DNA from: Corynebacterium sp. TAE3-ERU16 | GTDB taxonomy: Bacteria; Actinomycetota; Actinomycetes; Mycobacteriales; Mycobacteriaceae | Assembly (NCBI RefSeq): GCF_019209935.1 | Contig: NZ_JAHUTN010000005.1 | Span: forward strand, 124,001 to 188,000 | Length of the DNA stretch: 64,000 nucleotides | Direction of reading: 5' to 3' | In this document: piece after piece, positions 50,038 to 60,868 of the stretch | How the letters are laid out: every line of letters starts with the position of its first letter | How positions within the stretch are numbered: position 1 is the first letter of the stretch | Program-made: the position numbers and the translations under genes | The notes under the pieces: generated by a model | What the model was told of the DNA's origin: nothing | The model's input: the letters and a program-made list of their open reading frames with translations, nothing else | Database searches by the model: none

Positions 50038-51024
50038 TCAACTCCTCATTTCGCGCCCGGTGATCTCGAGGAAGACATCCTCGAGACTCCGGTGGTCGAT
50101 GCCCAGTCCGCGGATCAGCACGTCCTGCTCCGCGGCCGCCGATGCGATGGCGGCGACGAGGTCCGGTGTCGGGCGGGCCTGGATCCGGTAGGACAGCGGA
50201 CGTGTCGCGGTGAGGGTCGCCCCTTCCCCGTGTCCGGAGGAGGTCAACGAGGACCGGAACAGGGCCGGGTCGAGTTGTGCGGAGGTGTCGACCCGGATCT
50301 GTGCGGCGCCGCCGCCGGTCAGTGCGGTGAGCTCAGCGGGACTTCCCTCGGCCACCTTGACGCCGCGATCGATGATCACGACGTGGTCGGCCAGCGCCTC
50401 CGCTTCGTCCATGAGGTGGGTCGTGAGAACGACCGTCACCCCGTCACGCCGGAGTGAGTTGACGAGCTCCCACACGGCGAGCCTGGACTGGGTGTCCATT
50501 CCCGCGGTCGGTTCATCCAGGAAGACGAGTTCCGGTCGACCGACGAGAGCGCAGGCAAGGGAGAGGCGCTGCTGCTGCCCCCCGGAGAGTCGGCGGTACG
50601 ACGTCCGGGCGTGCCGGGTGAGTCCGACGAGCCCGAGGAGCCAGTCGGGATCCAGGGGCCGGGCACTGTAGGAGGCGGTCAGTTCGAGCATCTCCCGCAC
50701 CCGGATGCCGGGGTAGGCACCTCCTCCCTGCAGCATCACACCGATCCTGCGTCGCACGGCATCAGCCTCGACGGCTGGGTCGAGTCCGAGGACCCGGACG
50801 TGCCCGGAGGTGGGTTCGGTGAATCCCTCGCACATCTCGATCGTCGTCGTCTTACCCGCCCCATTGGGACCGAGCAACGCGAGAACGGTGCCGGCTTCGA
50901 CCCGGAGATCCAGATGGTCGACGGCGCGGACGTCGCCGAAGTTCCTCGTCAGGCCGCGGATCTCCAACGCGGTGCCGGGGGCGGTGTCGCCCTGTCGCCG
51001 CCGTGCATCATCTGTCTGGGTCAC
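50038..51024 (-). CDS. ABC exporter ATP-binding protein
   Basis: This ATPase powers the ABC-2 permease encoded next. The 328-residue protein has Walker A LLGPNGAGKTTTIEM, a Q-loop VMLQGGGAYPG, the signature LSGGQQQRLSLACAL, Walker B LVFLDEPTAGMD and the switch TTHLMDEAEAL. A DrrA-like C-terminal domain of about 100 residues follows. The GTG at 51024 overlaps the mptB stop (GTGA), so the two are translationally coupled. A TAGACT 7 bases before the GTG could also give a leaderless mRNA. Confidence 0.92.
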   Translation of the reverse strand: MTQTDDARRRQGDTAPGTALEIRGLTRNFGDVRAVDHLDLRVEAGTVLALLGPNGAGKTTTIEMCEGFTEPTSGHVRVLGLDPAVEADAVRRRIGVMLQGGGAYPGIRVREMLELTASYSARPLDPDWLLGLVGLTRHARTSYRRLSGGQQQRLSLACALVGRPELVFLDEPTAGMDTQSRLAVWELVNSLRRDGVTVVLTTHLMDEAEALADHVVIIDRGVKVAEGSPAELTALTGGGAAQIRVDTSAQLDPALFRSSLTSSGHGEGATLTATRPLSYRIQARPTPDLVAAIASAAAEQDVLIRGLGIDHRSLEDVFLEITGREMRS

Positions 51025-52712
51025 GACGGCCAGTCTATGACACGTGGGTGAGAACGTCGTACAGCCCACCACAGCAGGGCCGTAACGGCCACCGTCGAGA
51101 GCACCGTGGACAGGTAGATGCCGGCCACCGTTCCGGGTGGCAGCGGCAGCCCGCGGGGCAGGACGAAGAAACTGACCACGGCCGAGTAGACGGTCGCGGA
51201 CACCCGGAACAGCGGCCGGTTCGCCCAGGCCGCGAGGGGCAAAATCGCCCACAGCATGTACCAGGGCTGGACGACGGGGAACAGCAGGACCAGGACGAAC
51301 GTCGAGATTCCGAGGCCACCCACGGCGTGGATCGTGCCCCGGTAGACGGCGATGAGCATCCGGAGCATGAAGACACCGGCGACGGTGACCCCGGCGGCGC
51401 GGGTGACCGCCAGCATGGCCGCGGTCTGGTCGCCGAGCCCGGTGAGCATACCGATACCACCGGCTATGACGCCGAGTGCGGTCGTCGCGGACATCCAGGA
51501 CCGGACCGCGACCGCACCGCCCTGACCCGTCACCCACCCGAGGCCGATTCCCGTGACCGCGCTGAGCGTGACGACCGAGCCGACCATCACACCGGCCTGG
51601 AACAGGCCCGCGGAGACGACGGCGACCAGTGGATGAAGTCCCCTCGAACGTAGGGTGCGGGCCAGCGCCATCCCGGTGAATCCGAGCGCGATGAATCCAG
51701 TGATCTTGACCATGCCGGCGCCGGCGATGAGCACCCCGGACACGGTGAACAGGATCCATCCCGCCCACCGGTCCCGCCTGGACACCGCCATGACACGGTC
51801 CACCCCCCGGAGGCCGGTCTCCATGCCGACGAGCAGAAGACCGAGCAGTACCGACTCATTGTGGATGCCGCCGACGAGATGCAGGAGAGTCAGCGGGTTG
51901 AGCATCCCGAGCCAGACGGCCGCCTGCACGCTGACGCCGCACCGGGACGCCAGGCGGCTCAACGCCCATCCGGCGGCGGCGATCCCCAGGACAGCCACCA
52001 GGCGGTGGAGATAGACGCCGACGAAAACGGATTCTCCGGCGATCCGATAGATGACGGCGGAGATCCCGCTGGCCACGGGGCCGTAGGGTGAGGGGGAGTG
52101 GGACCAGATCAGCGGTACGGAACGGGCGAGCGGGTTACCGGAACCGAGGAGGTCGACCGGCCCCGCGCTGTAGGGATCGAGTCCTCTCGCTGTGATGGCA
52201 CCCTGGGCCAGGTAGGAGTAGATGTCCTGGGTGAACATCGGCGCGCTCAGGGCTATCGGCGCCATCCACACCACGAAGGTCCGGTACAGCTGTCCCGTAC
52301 TGACCCGGAATCGCCGGGTGCGGTCACCGAGGACGCTCGCGCCCACGTACGGGGCCATCAGCACCCACGCGATGACGATGAGGGCGACCCCGGTCAGCGC
52401 GACGGTGGATGACGTCTGCAGCATGCGTTGCATGATTGAACCACCGGGAAACGACCGGTAGACGTTAGCGGTGACAGGGAGCGCTCCCGCGCCGAGTGCG
52501 CCGAAGCTCAACATGAGTGCACCCACCGTCCCCATCCAGCGGAGCAGGGCGAACCGGACGGGGAGCACGGATGCCCCGGGATGGTTCCGGGGTTCCTCGA
52601 AACCTCCGGTCCGGTGGAGGGACGCGGACCGGGAGCCTGCGGACCCGATCCTGGGAAGTTCCCCGGTGAGAGCGCGGAGGATCACCGTTCGGCGGGAGGA
52701 AGCTTCTGACAC
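51021..52712 (-). CDS. mptB: Alpha-(1->6)-mannopyranosyltransferase MptB-like (GT-C)
   Basis: MptB uses decaprenyl-phosphomannose outside the membrane to build the alpha-1,6-mannan core of lipomannan. The 563-residue protein has a basic N-terminal tail and about 13 membrane helices. A GT-C type acidic residue lies in the first external loop (MFTQDIYSYLAQGA), and HNESVLLGLLLVGMETGLRG and FPVVQPWYMLWAILPLAAW are further conserved parts. It is the first gene of mptB-ABC ATPase-permease(-ctaA) and has a leaderless start. It is divergent from sufR. Confidence 0.9.
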   Translation of the reverse strand: MSEASSRRTVILRALTGELPRIGSAGSRSASLHRTGGFEEPRNHPGASVLPVRFALLRWMGTVGALMLSFGALGAGALPVTANVYRSFPGGSIMQRMLQTSSTVALTGVALIVIAWVLMAPYVGASVLGDRTRRFRVSTGQLYRTFVVWMAPIALSAPMFTQDIYSYLAQGAITARGLDPYSAGPVDLLGSGNPLARSVPLIWSHSPSPYGPVASGISAVIYRIAGESVFVGVYLHRLVAVLGIAAAGWALSRLASRCGVSVQAAVWLGMLNPLTLLHLVGGIHNESVLLGLLLVGMETGLRGVDRVMAVSRRDRWAGWILFTVSGVLIAGAGMVKITGFIALGFTGMALARTLRSRGLHPLVAVVSAGLFQAGVMVGSVVTLSAVTGIGLGWVTGQGGAVAVRSWMSATTALGVIAGGIGMLTGLGDQTAAMLAVTRAAGVTVAGVFMLRMLIAVYRGTIHAVGGLGISTFVLVLLFPVVQPWYMLWAILPLAAWANRPLFRVSATVYSAVVSFFVLPRGLPLPPGTVAGIYLSTVLSTVAVTALLWWAVRRSHPRVIDWPS

Positions 52713-52718
52713 ACCGGC

Positions 52719-52724
52719 ATTCTA
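52719..52724 (-). promoter_or_regulatory. -10 element for a leaderless mptB mRNA
   Basis: On the minus strand TAGAAT ends 6 bases before the GTG at 52712. The ten bases from the -10 onward closely resemble those before rapZ (TAGAATGCCG in both). Confidence 0.65.
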
Positions 52725-52785
52725 ACCGTGCGCGCCACGGGCAGCGCCGTGTGCGGCGCGAGGGGAAGACGTCGCTGGAGGCCCG

Positions 52786-52828
52786 GGGGTGGCGGTGAAT
52801 GGTCACTGCCACCCCCGTCCGCCGTTTT
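52786..52828 (+). terminator. Hairpin plus T-run with no upstream plus-strand gene
   Basis: Thirteen bases at 52786-52798 pair with 52803-52815 (one G-T pair) around the loop ATGG. TTTTT follows at 52824-52828, eight bases after the stem. As a terminator it would serve plus-strand RNA, but mptB runs the other way and sufR begins 300 bases later. It may end an unrecognised small RNA, or stop antisense transcription. Confidence 0.5.
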
Positions 52829-52975
52829 TCGTGAACGGGTGACGGTGGCGCGACGGTGTATTGAACGGTGGTCAACCGGCGGGTCGGCGCTCCCTGCCCG
52901 CATCGATCGTCATCGGTCCGGAGTGGCGGGCCCACCGGGTATCTCCACCGGTTGGACAACGGGAATGAATTACGG

Positions 52976-52996
52976 AACACTTGTGTTGTCTAATGA
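52976..52996 (+). promoter_or_regulatory. sufR-suf promoter with candidate SufR operator
   Basis: AACAC-TT-GTGTT (52976-52987) is a short perfect palindrome next to TCTAAT/TAATGA (52989-52996), a likely -10. Its half-sites (ACACT, TGTG) resemble those reported for mycobacterial SufR, though the spacing differs. Binding by SufR would give autorepression of the suf operon. Confidence 0.4.
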
Positions 52997-53136
52997 TGAA
53001 CGGTGGGTCGGACCCGCCGTGGACAGACGTATCCCGGTTGTCCGTTCCCCGCCTCCCCCGGCATCGGTGGAGGCGGGACGGCTGCCCGGGGACCACCCGG
53101 ATTGAACAACTGACGAGAGAGCAGGAGGTGACAACG

Positions 53137-53877
53137 GTGACGACAGCACGACAGGATCGGACCGGGTCCCGGTCCACCTGTTCCCCGGCGGGTTCATTCC
53201 GTCCCCAGGACGGCGACACCCGCCGTGCGATCCTCCGGACACTGCTCGAGCGGGCCCCGGTGAGTGCCTCGGACATCGGGGCCCACCTCGGTTTCTCGGC
53301 GGCGGGTGTGCGTCGGCATCTGGACATTCTGGTCGACGATGAACTGGTCGAGGTCACCCGCCCCGTCGGTCGTGGCCGTGGACGTGGGCGCCCGGCGAAG
53401 GCCTTCCGCCTCACCGACCGGGGACGCGCGACGTTCGGCCACGACTACGACTCCCTCGCCGCTTCCGCTCTGCAGGCACTGCGGGAGACGGGCGGAGAGG
53501 AAGCCGTCCGGGCGTTCGCCCGGCGGCGCATCTCGACGATCGTCGACGGGATAGCACCCGCCGACGACGAGGAGTCCGTCCCCGCGACAGCCCGCGCGGT
53601 AGCGGACGCTTTCTCCGCTCACGGCTACGCCGCCACGGTGCACCATGCCGGTGGAGGCGTGCAGATCTGCCAGCACCACTGCCCGATCTCCCAGGTCGCC
53701 TCGGAGTTCCCCGAACTCTGTGAGGCGGAGCACGAGGCGATCGCCAGGTTGCTCGGGAATCACGTGCAACCCCTGGCGTCCATCGCCGAGGGACACGGCA
53801 TCTGCACGACCAACGTTCCGGCCGGGCAGCTCACATTGACCCCCATACCCCACACTCCTGATGAAAGGAGAGGCTAA
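53137..53877 (+). CDS. sufR: SufR Fe-S-dependent repressor of the suf operon
   Basis: SufR holds an Fe-S cluster and represses suf genes when clusters are plentiful. From GTG 53137 it has 246 residues. Residues 45-72 form a winged HTH (SDIGAHLGFSAAGVRRHLDI), with a basic wing GRGRGRGRPAKAFRLTDRG. Candidate cluster ligands are Cys178, Cys182 and Cys195 (CQHHCP, then ELCEAEHE), with Cys223 further on. GTG 53137 lies 8 bases after AGGAGG; GTG 53128 overlaps that site. sufB begins at the base after its stop. Confidence 0.93.
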   Translation: MTTARQDRTGSRSTCSPAGSFRPQDGDTRRAILRTLLERAPVSASDIGAHLGFSAAGVRRHLDILVDDELVEVTRPVGRGRGRGRPAKAFRLTDRGRATFGHDYDSLAASALQALRETGGEEAVRAFARRRISTIVDGIAPADDEESVPATARAVADAFSAHGYAATVHHAGGGVQICQHHCPISQVASEFPELCEAEHEAIARLLGNHVQPLASIAEGHGICTTNVPAGQLTLTPIPHTPDERRG

Positions 53878-55323
53878 ATGACCCAGGCCCAGGAAAAGCC
53901 GGTTGTCGACGCCCCCCGCACCGATGAGGAGATCATCGACTCAATCGGCGCGTACAACTACGGTTGGCACGACACGGACATCGCAGGCGCGGCCGCGAAA
54001 CGCGGTCTCAGCTCCGAGGTCGTCGCGGACATCTCCGGTAAGAAGAACGAGCCCGAATGGATGCTGAAGAACCGGCAGAAGGCACTCGACATCTTCGAGC
54101 GTAAGCCGATGCCGACCTGGGGAGCCGACCTCTCCGGGATCGACTTCGACAACATCAAGTACTTCGTGCGTTCCACGGAGAAGCAGGCCACCACGTGGGA
54201 CGAGCTTCCCGCGGACATCAAGGACACCTACGACAAGCTGGGTATTCCCGAGGCGGAGAAGCAGCGCCTTGTCGCCGGCGTCGCCGCCCAGTACGAGTCC
54301 GAGGTCGTCTACCACCAGATCCGCGAGGACCTGGAGGCGCAGGGCGTCATCTTCCTCGACACCGACACAGCCCTCCGGGAGCACGAGGACCTGTTCCGCG
54401 AGTACTTCGGTACCGTCATCCCCGCGGGCGACAACAAGTTCGCGGCCCTGAACACCGCCGTCTGGTCCGGTGGGTCGTTCATCTACGTCCCGAAGGGCGT
54501 CCACGTCGACATCCCCCTGCAGGCCTACTTCCGCATCAACACCGAGAACATGGGTCAGTTCGAGCGGACGCTCATCATCGTCGACGAGGACGCCTACGTC
54601 CACTACGTCGAGGGCTGTACCGCGCCGATCTACAAGTCGGACTCCCTGCACTCCGCGGTCGTGGAGATCATCGTCAAGAAGGGCGGCCGCTGCCGTTACA
54701 CGACGATCCAGAACTGGTCGAACAACGTCTACAACCTCGTCACCAAGCGCACCAAGTGTGAAGAGGGCGCAACGATGGAGTGGGTCGACGGCAACATCGG
54801 CTCGAAGGTCACGATGAAGTACCCGGCCGTGTGGATGACCGGCCCCCACGCCAAGGGTGAGGTGCTCTCCGTGGCCTTCGCCGGCGAGGGCCAGTTCCAG
54901 GACACCGGCGCGAAGATGGTCCACATGGCGCCGTACACGTCCTCCAACATCGTGAGCAAGTCCGTCGCCAGGTCGGGCGGCCGCGCCGCCTACCGGGGTC
55001 TCGTCCAGATCAACGCCAACGCGCACCACTCGACCTCCAACGTCGAGTGCGACGCACTCCTGGTGGACAACATCTCGAGGTCGGACACCTACCCGTACAA
55101 CGACATCCGGAACGACCACGTCTCCCTCGGTCACGAAGCCACCGTCTCCCAGGTCTCCGAGGACCAGCTCTTCTACCTGATGAGCCGCGGCGTCGCCGAA
55201 GACGAGGCCATGGCGATGATCGTGCGCGGCTTCGTCGAGCCGATCGCGAAGGAACTCCCGATGGAGTACGCGCTCGAACTCAACCGCCTGATTGAACTGC
55301 AGATGGAAGGATCGGTGGGTTAA
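53878..55323 (+). CDS. sufB: Fe-S cluster assembly protein SufB
   Basis: SufB is the scaffold of the SufBCD complex on which Fe-S clusters form. The 481-residue protein has the beta-helix core with [56 protein letters not shown], and [14 protein letters not shown] near the end. No intein interrupts it, unlike mycobacterial SufB. The ATG directly follows the sufR TAA, with AAAGGAGAGG as ribosome site. sufD follows after 5 bases. Confidence 0.98.
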   Translation: MTQAQEKPVVDAPRTDEEIIDSIGAYNYGWHDTDIAGAAAKRGLSSEVVADISGKKNEPEWMLKNRQKALDIFERKPMPTWGADLSGIDFDNIKYFVRSTEKQATTWDELPADIKDTYDKLGIPEAEKQRLVAGVAAQYESEVVYHQIREDLEAQGVIFLDTDTALREHEDLFREYFGTVIPAGDNKFAALNTAVWSGGSFIYVPKGVHVDIPLQAYFRINTENMGQFERTLIIVDEDAYVHYVEGCTAPIYKSDSLHSAVVEIIVKKGGRCRYTTIQNWSNNVYNLVTKRTKCEEGATMEWVDGNIGSKVTMKYPAVWMTGPHAKGEVLSVAFAGEGQFQDTGAKMVHMAPYTSSNIVSKSVARSGGRAAYRGLVQINANAHHSTSNVECDALLVDNISRSDTYPYNDIRNDHVSLGHEATVSQVSEDQLFYLMSRGVAEDEAMAMIVRGFVEPIAKELPMEYALELNRLIELQMEGSVG

Positions 55324-55328
55324 TCCCG

Positions 55329-56513
55329 ATGACCGAGACAAAAGTGGAACGTGTCAAGAACGCCACCTACCACGACACCAAGGGTGATTTGTTCACCTCC
55401 TTCAACGTCGACGACTTCGACGTTCCCCGGGGCCGGGACGAGGTCTGGCGCTTCACTCCGCTGCGTCGGTTGAGGGGCCTGCACGACGGCACCTTCCCCG
55501 AGGCGACCACCCCGGACGTCGCCGTCGACGTTCCCGATTCCGCATCGGGGGTCACGGTAGAGAAGGTGTCCCGCGACGATGAACGGATCGGGACCGCCGG
55601 TGCCCCCGTCGACCGTGTCGGGGCCCAGGCTTGGAGTTCCATGGAGGAGGCCACCCTCGTCACCTTCGCCAGAAACTCCACGAACACCGATCCGGTCACC
55701 GTCACGGTCACCGGCAGGGGAGCCGACGTCACCTCGTTCACCGACGTCAGCATCGTCGTGGAGGACGGTGCCGAGGCCGTAGTCAACATCCGATACACCG
55801 GTGACGGCACCCACGCCGACAACCATGAGTACATCGTGGGTGACAACGCCCGGCTGACCGTCGTCGTCCACGTCGACTGGGACGACACCGCGGTCCATCT
55901 CGGCAACCAGCGGGCGAAGCTCGGACGGGACGCGGTGCTCCGCCACAACGTCGCCTGCTTCGGCGGCGGCGTCGTACGACTCATCCCGAGCGTGAAGTTC
56001 ACCGCCCCCGGCGGCGACGCCGAACTGCTCGGTGTCTACTTCGCCGACGACGGACAGTTCTTCGAGCAGCGTCTGCTCGTCGACCACGCCGAGCCGAACT
56101 GCCGCTCCAACGTGCTGTACAAGGGTGCGCTCCAGGCGGATCCGGCATCCGATCTCCCTGACGCGCGCACCGCCTGGGTCGGCGACGTCCTGATCCGCGC
56201 CAATGCACAGGGAACCGACACCTACGAGACGAACCGCAACCTCGTCCTCACCGAGGGGGCGCGGGCTGACGCGGTACCGAACCTCGAGATCGAGACCGGC
56301 GAGATCGTCGGAGCGGGTCACGCGGCAACGGTCGGCCGCTTCGACGACGACCAGCTCTTCTACCTCCTCTCCCGCGGCATCGACCCGAACCAGGCCCGCC
56401 GACTGATCGTGCGCGGCTTCTTCTCCGAGGTCATCGGCCGGATCCCCGTCAAGGCCGTCCGCGATCAGCTCGAGGAGCAGATCGCCGAAGAGCTCGAGGG
56501 AACGCGCCTCTGA
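55329..56513 (+). CDS. sufD: Fe-S cluster assembly protein SufD
   Basis: SufD pairs with SufB on the SufC dimer and helps deliver iron. The 394-residue protein is a SufB paralog with DEVWRFTPLRRLRGL near the N-terminus and the beta-helix. The conserved C-terminal segment DDQLFYLLSRGIDPNQARRL precedes IVRGFFSEVIGRIP. His in HVDWDDTAVHLGNQRAKLGR and FTAPGGDAELLGVYFADD are family positions. It starts at ATG 55329, five bases after sufB; sufC follows after 81 bases. Confidence 0.96.
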   Translation: MTETKVERVKNATYHDTKGDLFTSFNVDDFDVPRGRDEVWRFTPLRRLRGLHDGTFPEATTPDVAVDVPDSASGVTVEKVSRDDERIGTAGAPVDRVGAQAWSSMEEATLVTFARNSTNTDPVTVTVTGRGADVTSFTDVSIVVEDGAEAVVNIRYTGDGTHADNHEYIVGDNARLTVVVHVDWDDTAVHLGNQRAKLGRDAVLRHNVACFGGGVVRLIPSVKFTAPGGDAELLGVYFADDGQFFEQRLLVDHAEPNCRSNVLYKGALQADPASDLPDARTAWVGDVLIRANAQGTDTYETNRNLVLTEGARADAVPNLEIETGEIVGAGHAATVGRFDDDQLFYLLSRGIDPNQARRLIVRGFFSEVIGRIPVKAVRDQLEEQIAEELEGTRL

Positions 56514-56594
56514 GAACGTCCCCGTGCGCCCGGTACACCCCGGCCCACGGCCCCTCCGCAGTACCACACCTCACAGCCCAAGAAAGAACCCACA

Positions 56595-58626
<2,032 letters not shown>

Positions 58627-58627
<1 letters not shown>

Positions 58628-59076
58628 TGCGACTTGAACAGATGTACCAGGAGGTCATCCTGGACCACTACCGCCATCCGCAGCACAAGGGACTCCGCGA
58701 TCCGTTCGATTCGGAGGTCCACCACGTCAACACCTCCTGCGGGGACGAACTCACGCTCCGGGTCCACCTCTCGGAGGACGGATCGACCGTCGAGGATGTT
58801 TCCTATGACGCGGTCGGCTGCTCCATCAGCCAGGCCTCCACATCCGTGATGGCCGAGGAGATCGTCGGTGCGAGTGTGGAGGACGCGATGAAGAGCGTCT
58901 CCGCGTTCGAGACGATGATCACGTCCCGCGGCACCGAGGAGGGCGACGCCGACCTGATCGGCGACGGCATCGCGTTCGCCGGTGTGTCGAAGTATCCCGC
59001 CCGCGTCAAATGTGCCCTGCTCGGATGGAAGGCGTTCCAGGCCGCGACCGCTCAAGCACTCAAGGAGAAGAGATGA
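58627..59076 (+). CDS. sufU: Fe-S sulfurtransferase SufU
   Basis: SufU accepts sulfur from SufS in Gram-positive-type SUF systems and binds zinc. The 149-residue protein has the ligands Cys38 and Asp40 (NTSCGDELTL), Cys65 (AVGCSISQASTS) and Cys129 (RVKCALLGW), plus the Gly-rich insert region that separates SufU from IscU. The ATG overlaps the sufS stop by one base, and its own stop overlaps the next gene (ATGA). Confidence 0.97.
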
Positions 59077-59501
59077 CCGACCAGACAGAGAACCGCGACG
59101 CCACCGCGTCCGAGGGCGGCGATCTGCCCCCGGACCGCTCCGACGAGAGGATCGAGAGGGTCCGCCCCGAGCAGTCCGAGGACGATCTCGCCAAGGCGAG
59201 TGATGTCGAGGAGTACATGCGCGACGTGATCGACCCCGAGCTGGGCATCAACGTCGTCGACCTCGGTCTGGTGTACGACATCTGGATCGAGAACGGCGAT
59301 GAGGCGGTCGTCCAGATGACCCTGACCTCCCCGGCGTGCCCGTTGACGGACATCCTGGAGGAACAGGCGGAGACCGCAGTCGTGGGATCCGGGACCGCCA
59401 GCAAGCTCGATCTGGAGTGGGTCTGGCGTCCTCCGTGGGGACCGCACATGATCACCGAGGACGGACGCGAGCAGCTCCGCGCACTCGGCTTCTCGGTCTG
59501 A
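59073..59501 (+). CDS. MIP18/DUF59-family Fe-S assembly factor (SufT-like)
   Basis: Members of this family assist late Fe-S cluster assembly. The 142-residue protein has about 48 charged N-terminal residues. The domain then runs through EEYMRDVIDPELGINVVDLG and LVYDI, the single conserved Cys in LTSPACPLTDILEEQAE, and WRPPWGPHMITEDGREQLRA. It starts at ATG 59073, overlapping the sufU stop by 4 bases, and is the last gene of the suf operon. Confidence 0.94.
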   Translation: MTDQTENRDATASEGGDLPPDRSDERIERVRPEQSEDDLAKASDVEEYMRDVIDPELGINVVDLGLVYDIWIENGDEAVVQMTLTSPACPLTDILEEQAETAVVGSGTASKLDLEWVWRPPWGPHMITEDGREQLRALGFSV

Positions 59502-59549
59502 TCCGCAGCCCGCCGCCCGCGGGCGTTCCTCCCCTGCACCCCTCCCGTC

Positions 59550-59587
59550 GATGTGAACCGGACCCGGTGACCGGGAAAGCTCACATC
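59550..59587 (+). terminator. Hairpin after the suf operon
   Basis: GATGTGA pairs with TCACATC (7 bp), enclosing CCCGG-TGA-CCGGG. It begins 48 bases after the last stop. The outer arms contain TGTGA and TCACA but 24 bases apart, so this is not a GlxR site. Confidence 0.55.
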
Positions 59588-59648
59588 GTGGGGGTGCCTC
59601 GCGTGAGTCCCCTGCGTCAGATCTGCTTCCCCGGTGACCCTCCGTCGG

Positions 59649-59654
59649 TTAGTG
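59649..59654 (+). promoter_or_regulatory. Possible -10 element of the secreted pair
   Basis: TAGTGT lies 33 bases before the ATG at 59688, downstream of the suf hairpin. No -35 is clear. Confidence 0.4.
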
Positions 59655-59687
59655 TTGTCCGCAAACCTTCCGACAGTGAGGAATCAC

Positions 59688-60296
59688 ATGAGATACAGAA
59701 CCCATCGACTCTTCACCACGGGTGTGGCGGCGCTGGCCTCCGCGGTGCTCATCTCCACCGGTGTCCCGGTCGCTGGCGCGGCACCGGCGGCAGCCGGACC
59801 CGTCGCGGAAGCACAGACGGACACCGCCAAGCGGTCCATCGCCCGGGAGCTGACCCTCGAAGCCGGCCCCGTCGGTGGGCTCGAGAACAGTGCGCGCAGA
59901 TACCGCATCACCGCACATCTTTCGTCGGCGGACCCGGCGACGGGGCACGGTATCGCCGGACAGGTCGTCACCTTCACCGTCAACGGTCCGGCTTCCGGGT
60001 ACACGGTGGATGCGGTTACGGATGCCGACGGATTCGCGACCATCCACCACGTCGTCACCTTCACCGACGCCCAGGCCCTGGCGTCCGGGGTGCGTGTCAC
60101 CGCCACCGTCGATTCCCACTACGAGGACAACGCCGTCTACGGGCCCGCGGAGGCCGGGATCGTCGTGCCCCTCACCGGTGATCCGGGTGGATTCGGTTCG
60201 TCGGGCCCCGGATTCGGCTTCTTCTCCGGCATGCTCGCCAACTTCCACCGGATGTTCGGGCACTTTTTCGCAGGCCTCTTCGGAGCGAACCGGTGA
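59688..60296 (+). CDS. Secreted Ig-like domain protein of unknown function (A)
   Basis: The 202-residue protein begins with a signal peptide (MRYRTHRLFTTGVAALASAV, then LISTGVPVAGAAP). One Ig-like beta domain follows, with RYRITAHLSSADPATGHGIA and VVTFTVNGPASGYTVDAVTD ending DADGFATIHH, reminiscent of invasin/Big repeats. The C-terminus is Gly/Phe-rich and ends in a hydrophobic, possibly amphipathic helix (FFSGMLANFHRMFGHFFAGL). The ATG at 59688 follows GAGG. Its stop overlaps the next start (GTGA), and the next protein has the same layout. No known family is recognised. Confidence 0.8.
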   Translation: MRYRTHRLFTTGVAALASAVLISTGVPVAGAAPAAAGPVAEAQTDTAKRSIARELTLEAGPVGGLENSARRYRITAHLSSADPATGHGIAGQVVTFTVNGPASGYTVDAVTDADGFATIHHVVTFTDAQALASGVRVTATVDSHYEDNAVYGPAEAGIVVPLTGDPGGFGSSGPGFGFFSGMLANFHRMFGHFFAGLFGANR

Positions 60297-60868
60297 ACGC
60301 GGGGTTGGGGCGACGCGGTCAGGACAGGCGCGCACGATTGGTGCCGCATGCCGGTACAGCTGTCGCGGCGGCCCTTCTTCTCGCCGTCACCTCCGGAACC
60401 GAGATCGCCGCGGCGATCCCTCCGGTGCCGGTCGTCGGAGAGTGCGTCCCCGGTGCGGACGCCCTATGTGACATGCCGCACCCGATTGACCCGATCCACG
60501 TGACGCGGTCACTGGAACTGTCGGTGGTCCCTGTCGGACCATTCAGCTCGAAGATGCGGGCGACCGCGTCGGTGACCAACGAACCGAAGGCCCCCTTCTC
60601 AGCTGAGGGAGAGACCGTGACCTTCACGATTGACGGAAGGGCCTACACCGCGGTGGTCGGGGCCGATGAAACGGCTTCGGTTGATTTCCATCCTCGGCCC
60701 GGCGGAGGATTCGTCGGCGCCGACCTGCCGATGGGCTCTGAGAGCGACGGTCTGATCATCATGTCGGAGGCTCACGCTGAGGTGCCGTACACGGCTCCGG
60801 CCGTCGGCATCGGCGGCGGGTTCCTCGGTTGGTTACTGTCTCTGCTCCACGGAATCTTCGGCTTCTGA
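60293..60868 (+). CDS. Secreted Ig-like domain protein of unknown function (B)
   Basis: The 191-residue protein starts at GTG 60293 inside the stop of gene A. It has a signal peptide with a long basic N-region (hydrophobic part GTAVAAALLLAVTSGTEIAA), a Cys pair at GECVPGADALCDMP, and a beta domain that aligns by eye with protein A. MRATASVTNEPKAPFSAEGE and TVTFTIDGRAYTAVVGADET correspond to the A segments RITAHLSSADPATGHGIAGQ and VTFTVNG. It also ends in a hydrophobic tail (GGGFLGWLLSLLHGIFGF). The two are probably an old duplication working together at the cell envelope. Confidence 0.78.
   Translation: MNAGLGRRGQDRRARLVPHAGTAVAAALLLAVTSGTEIAAAIPPVPVVGECVPGADALCDMPHPIDPIHVTRSLELSVVPVGPFSSKMRATASVTNEPKAPFSAEGETVTFTIDGRAYTAVVGADETASVDFHPRPGGGFVGADLPMGSESDGLIIMSEAHAEVPYTAPAVGIGGGFLGWLLSLLHGIFGF

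Larger units (their letters stand above)
52713..53136 (+). other. 424-base divergent region between mptB and sufR
   Basis: No protein gene is supported here. Going from mptB to sufR it contains the mptB -10, an orphan hairpin with T-run (52786-52828), and a palindrome next to a -10-like element for sufR (52976-52996). Confidence 0.5.

Noticed and set aside
51032..51037. TAGACT 7 bases before the ABC ATPase GTG as a firm leaderless promoter
   Set aside because: It lies inside the last codons of mptB, and the GTGA overlap already explains translation. It is mentioned only as possible.
59553..59585. A GlxR site made of TGTGA and TCACA after the suf operon
   Set aside because: The half-sites are 24 bases apart rather than 6 and form the arms of a terminator-like hairpin.
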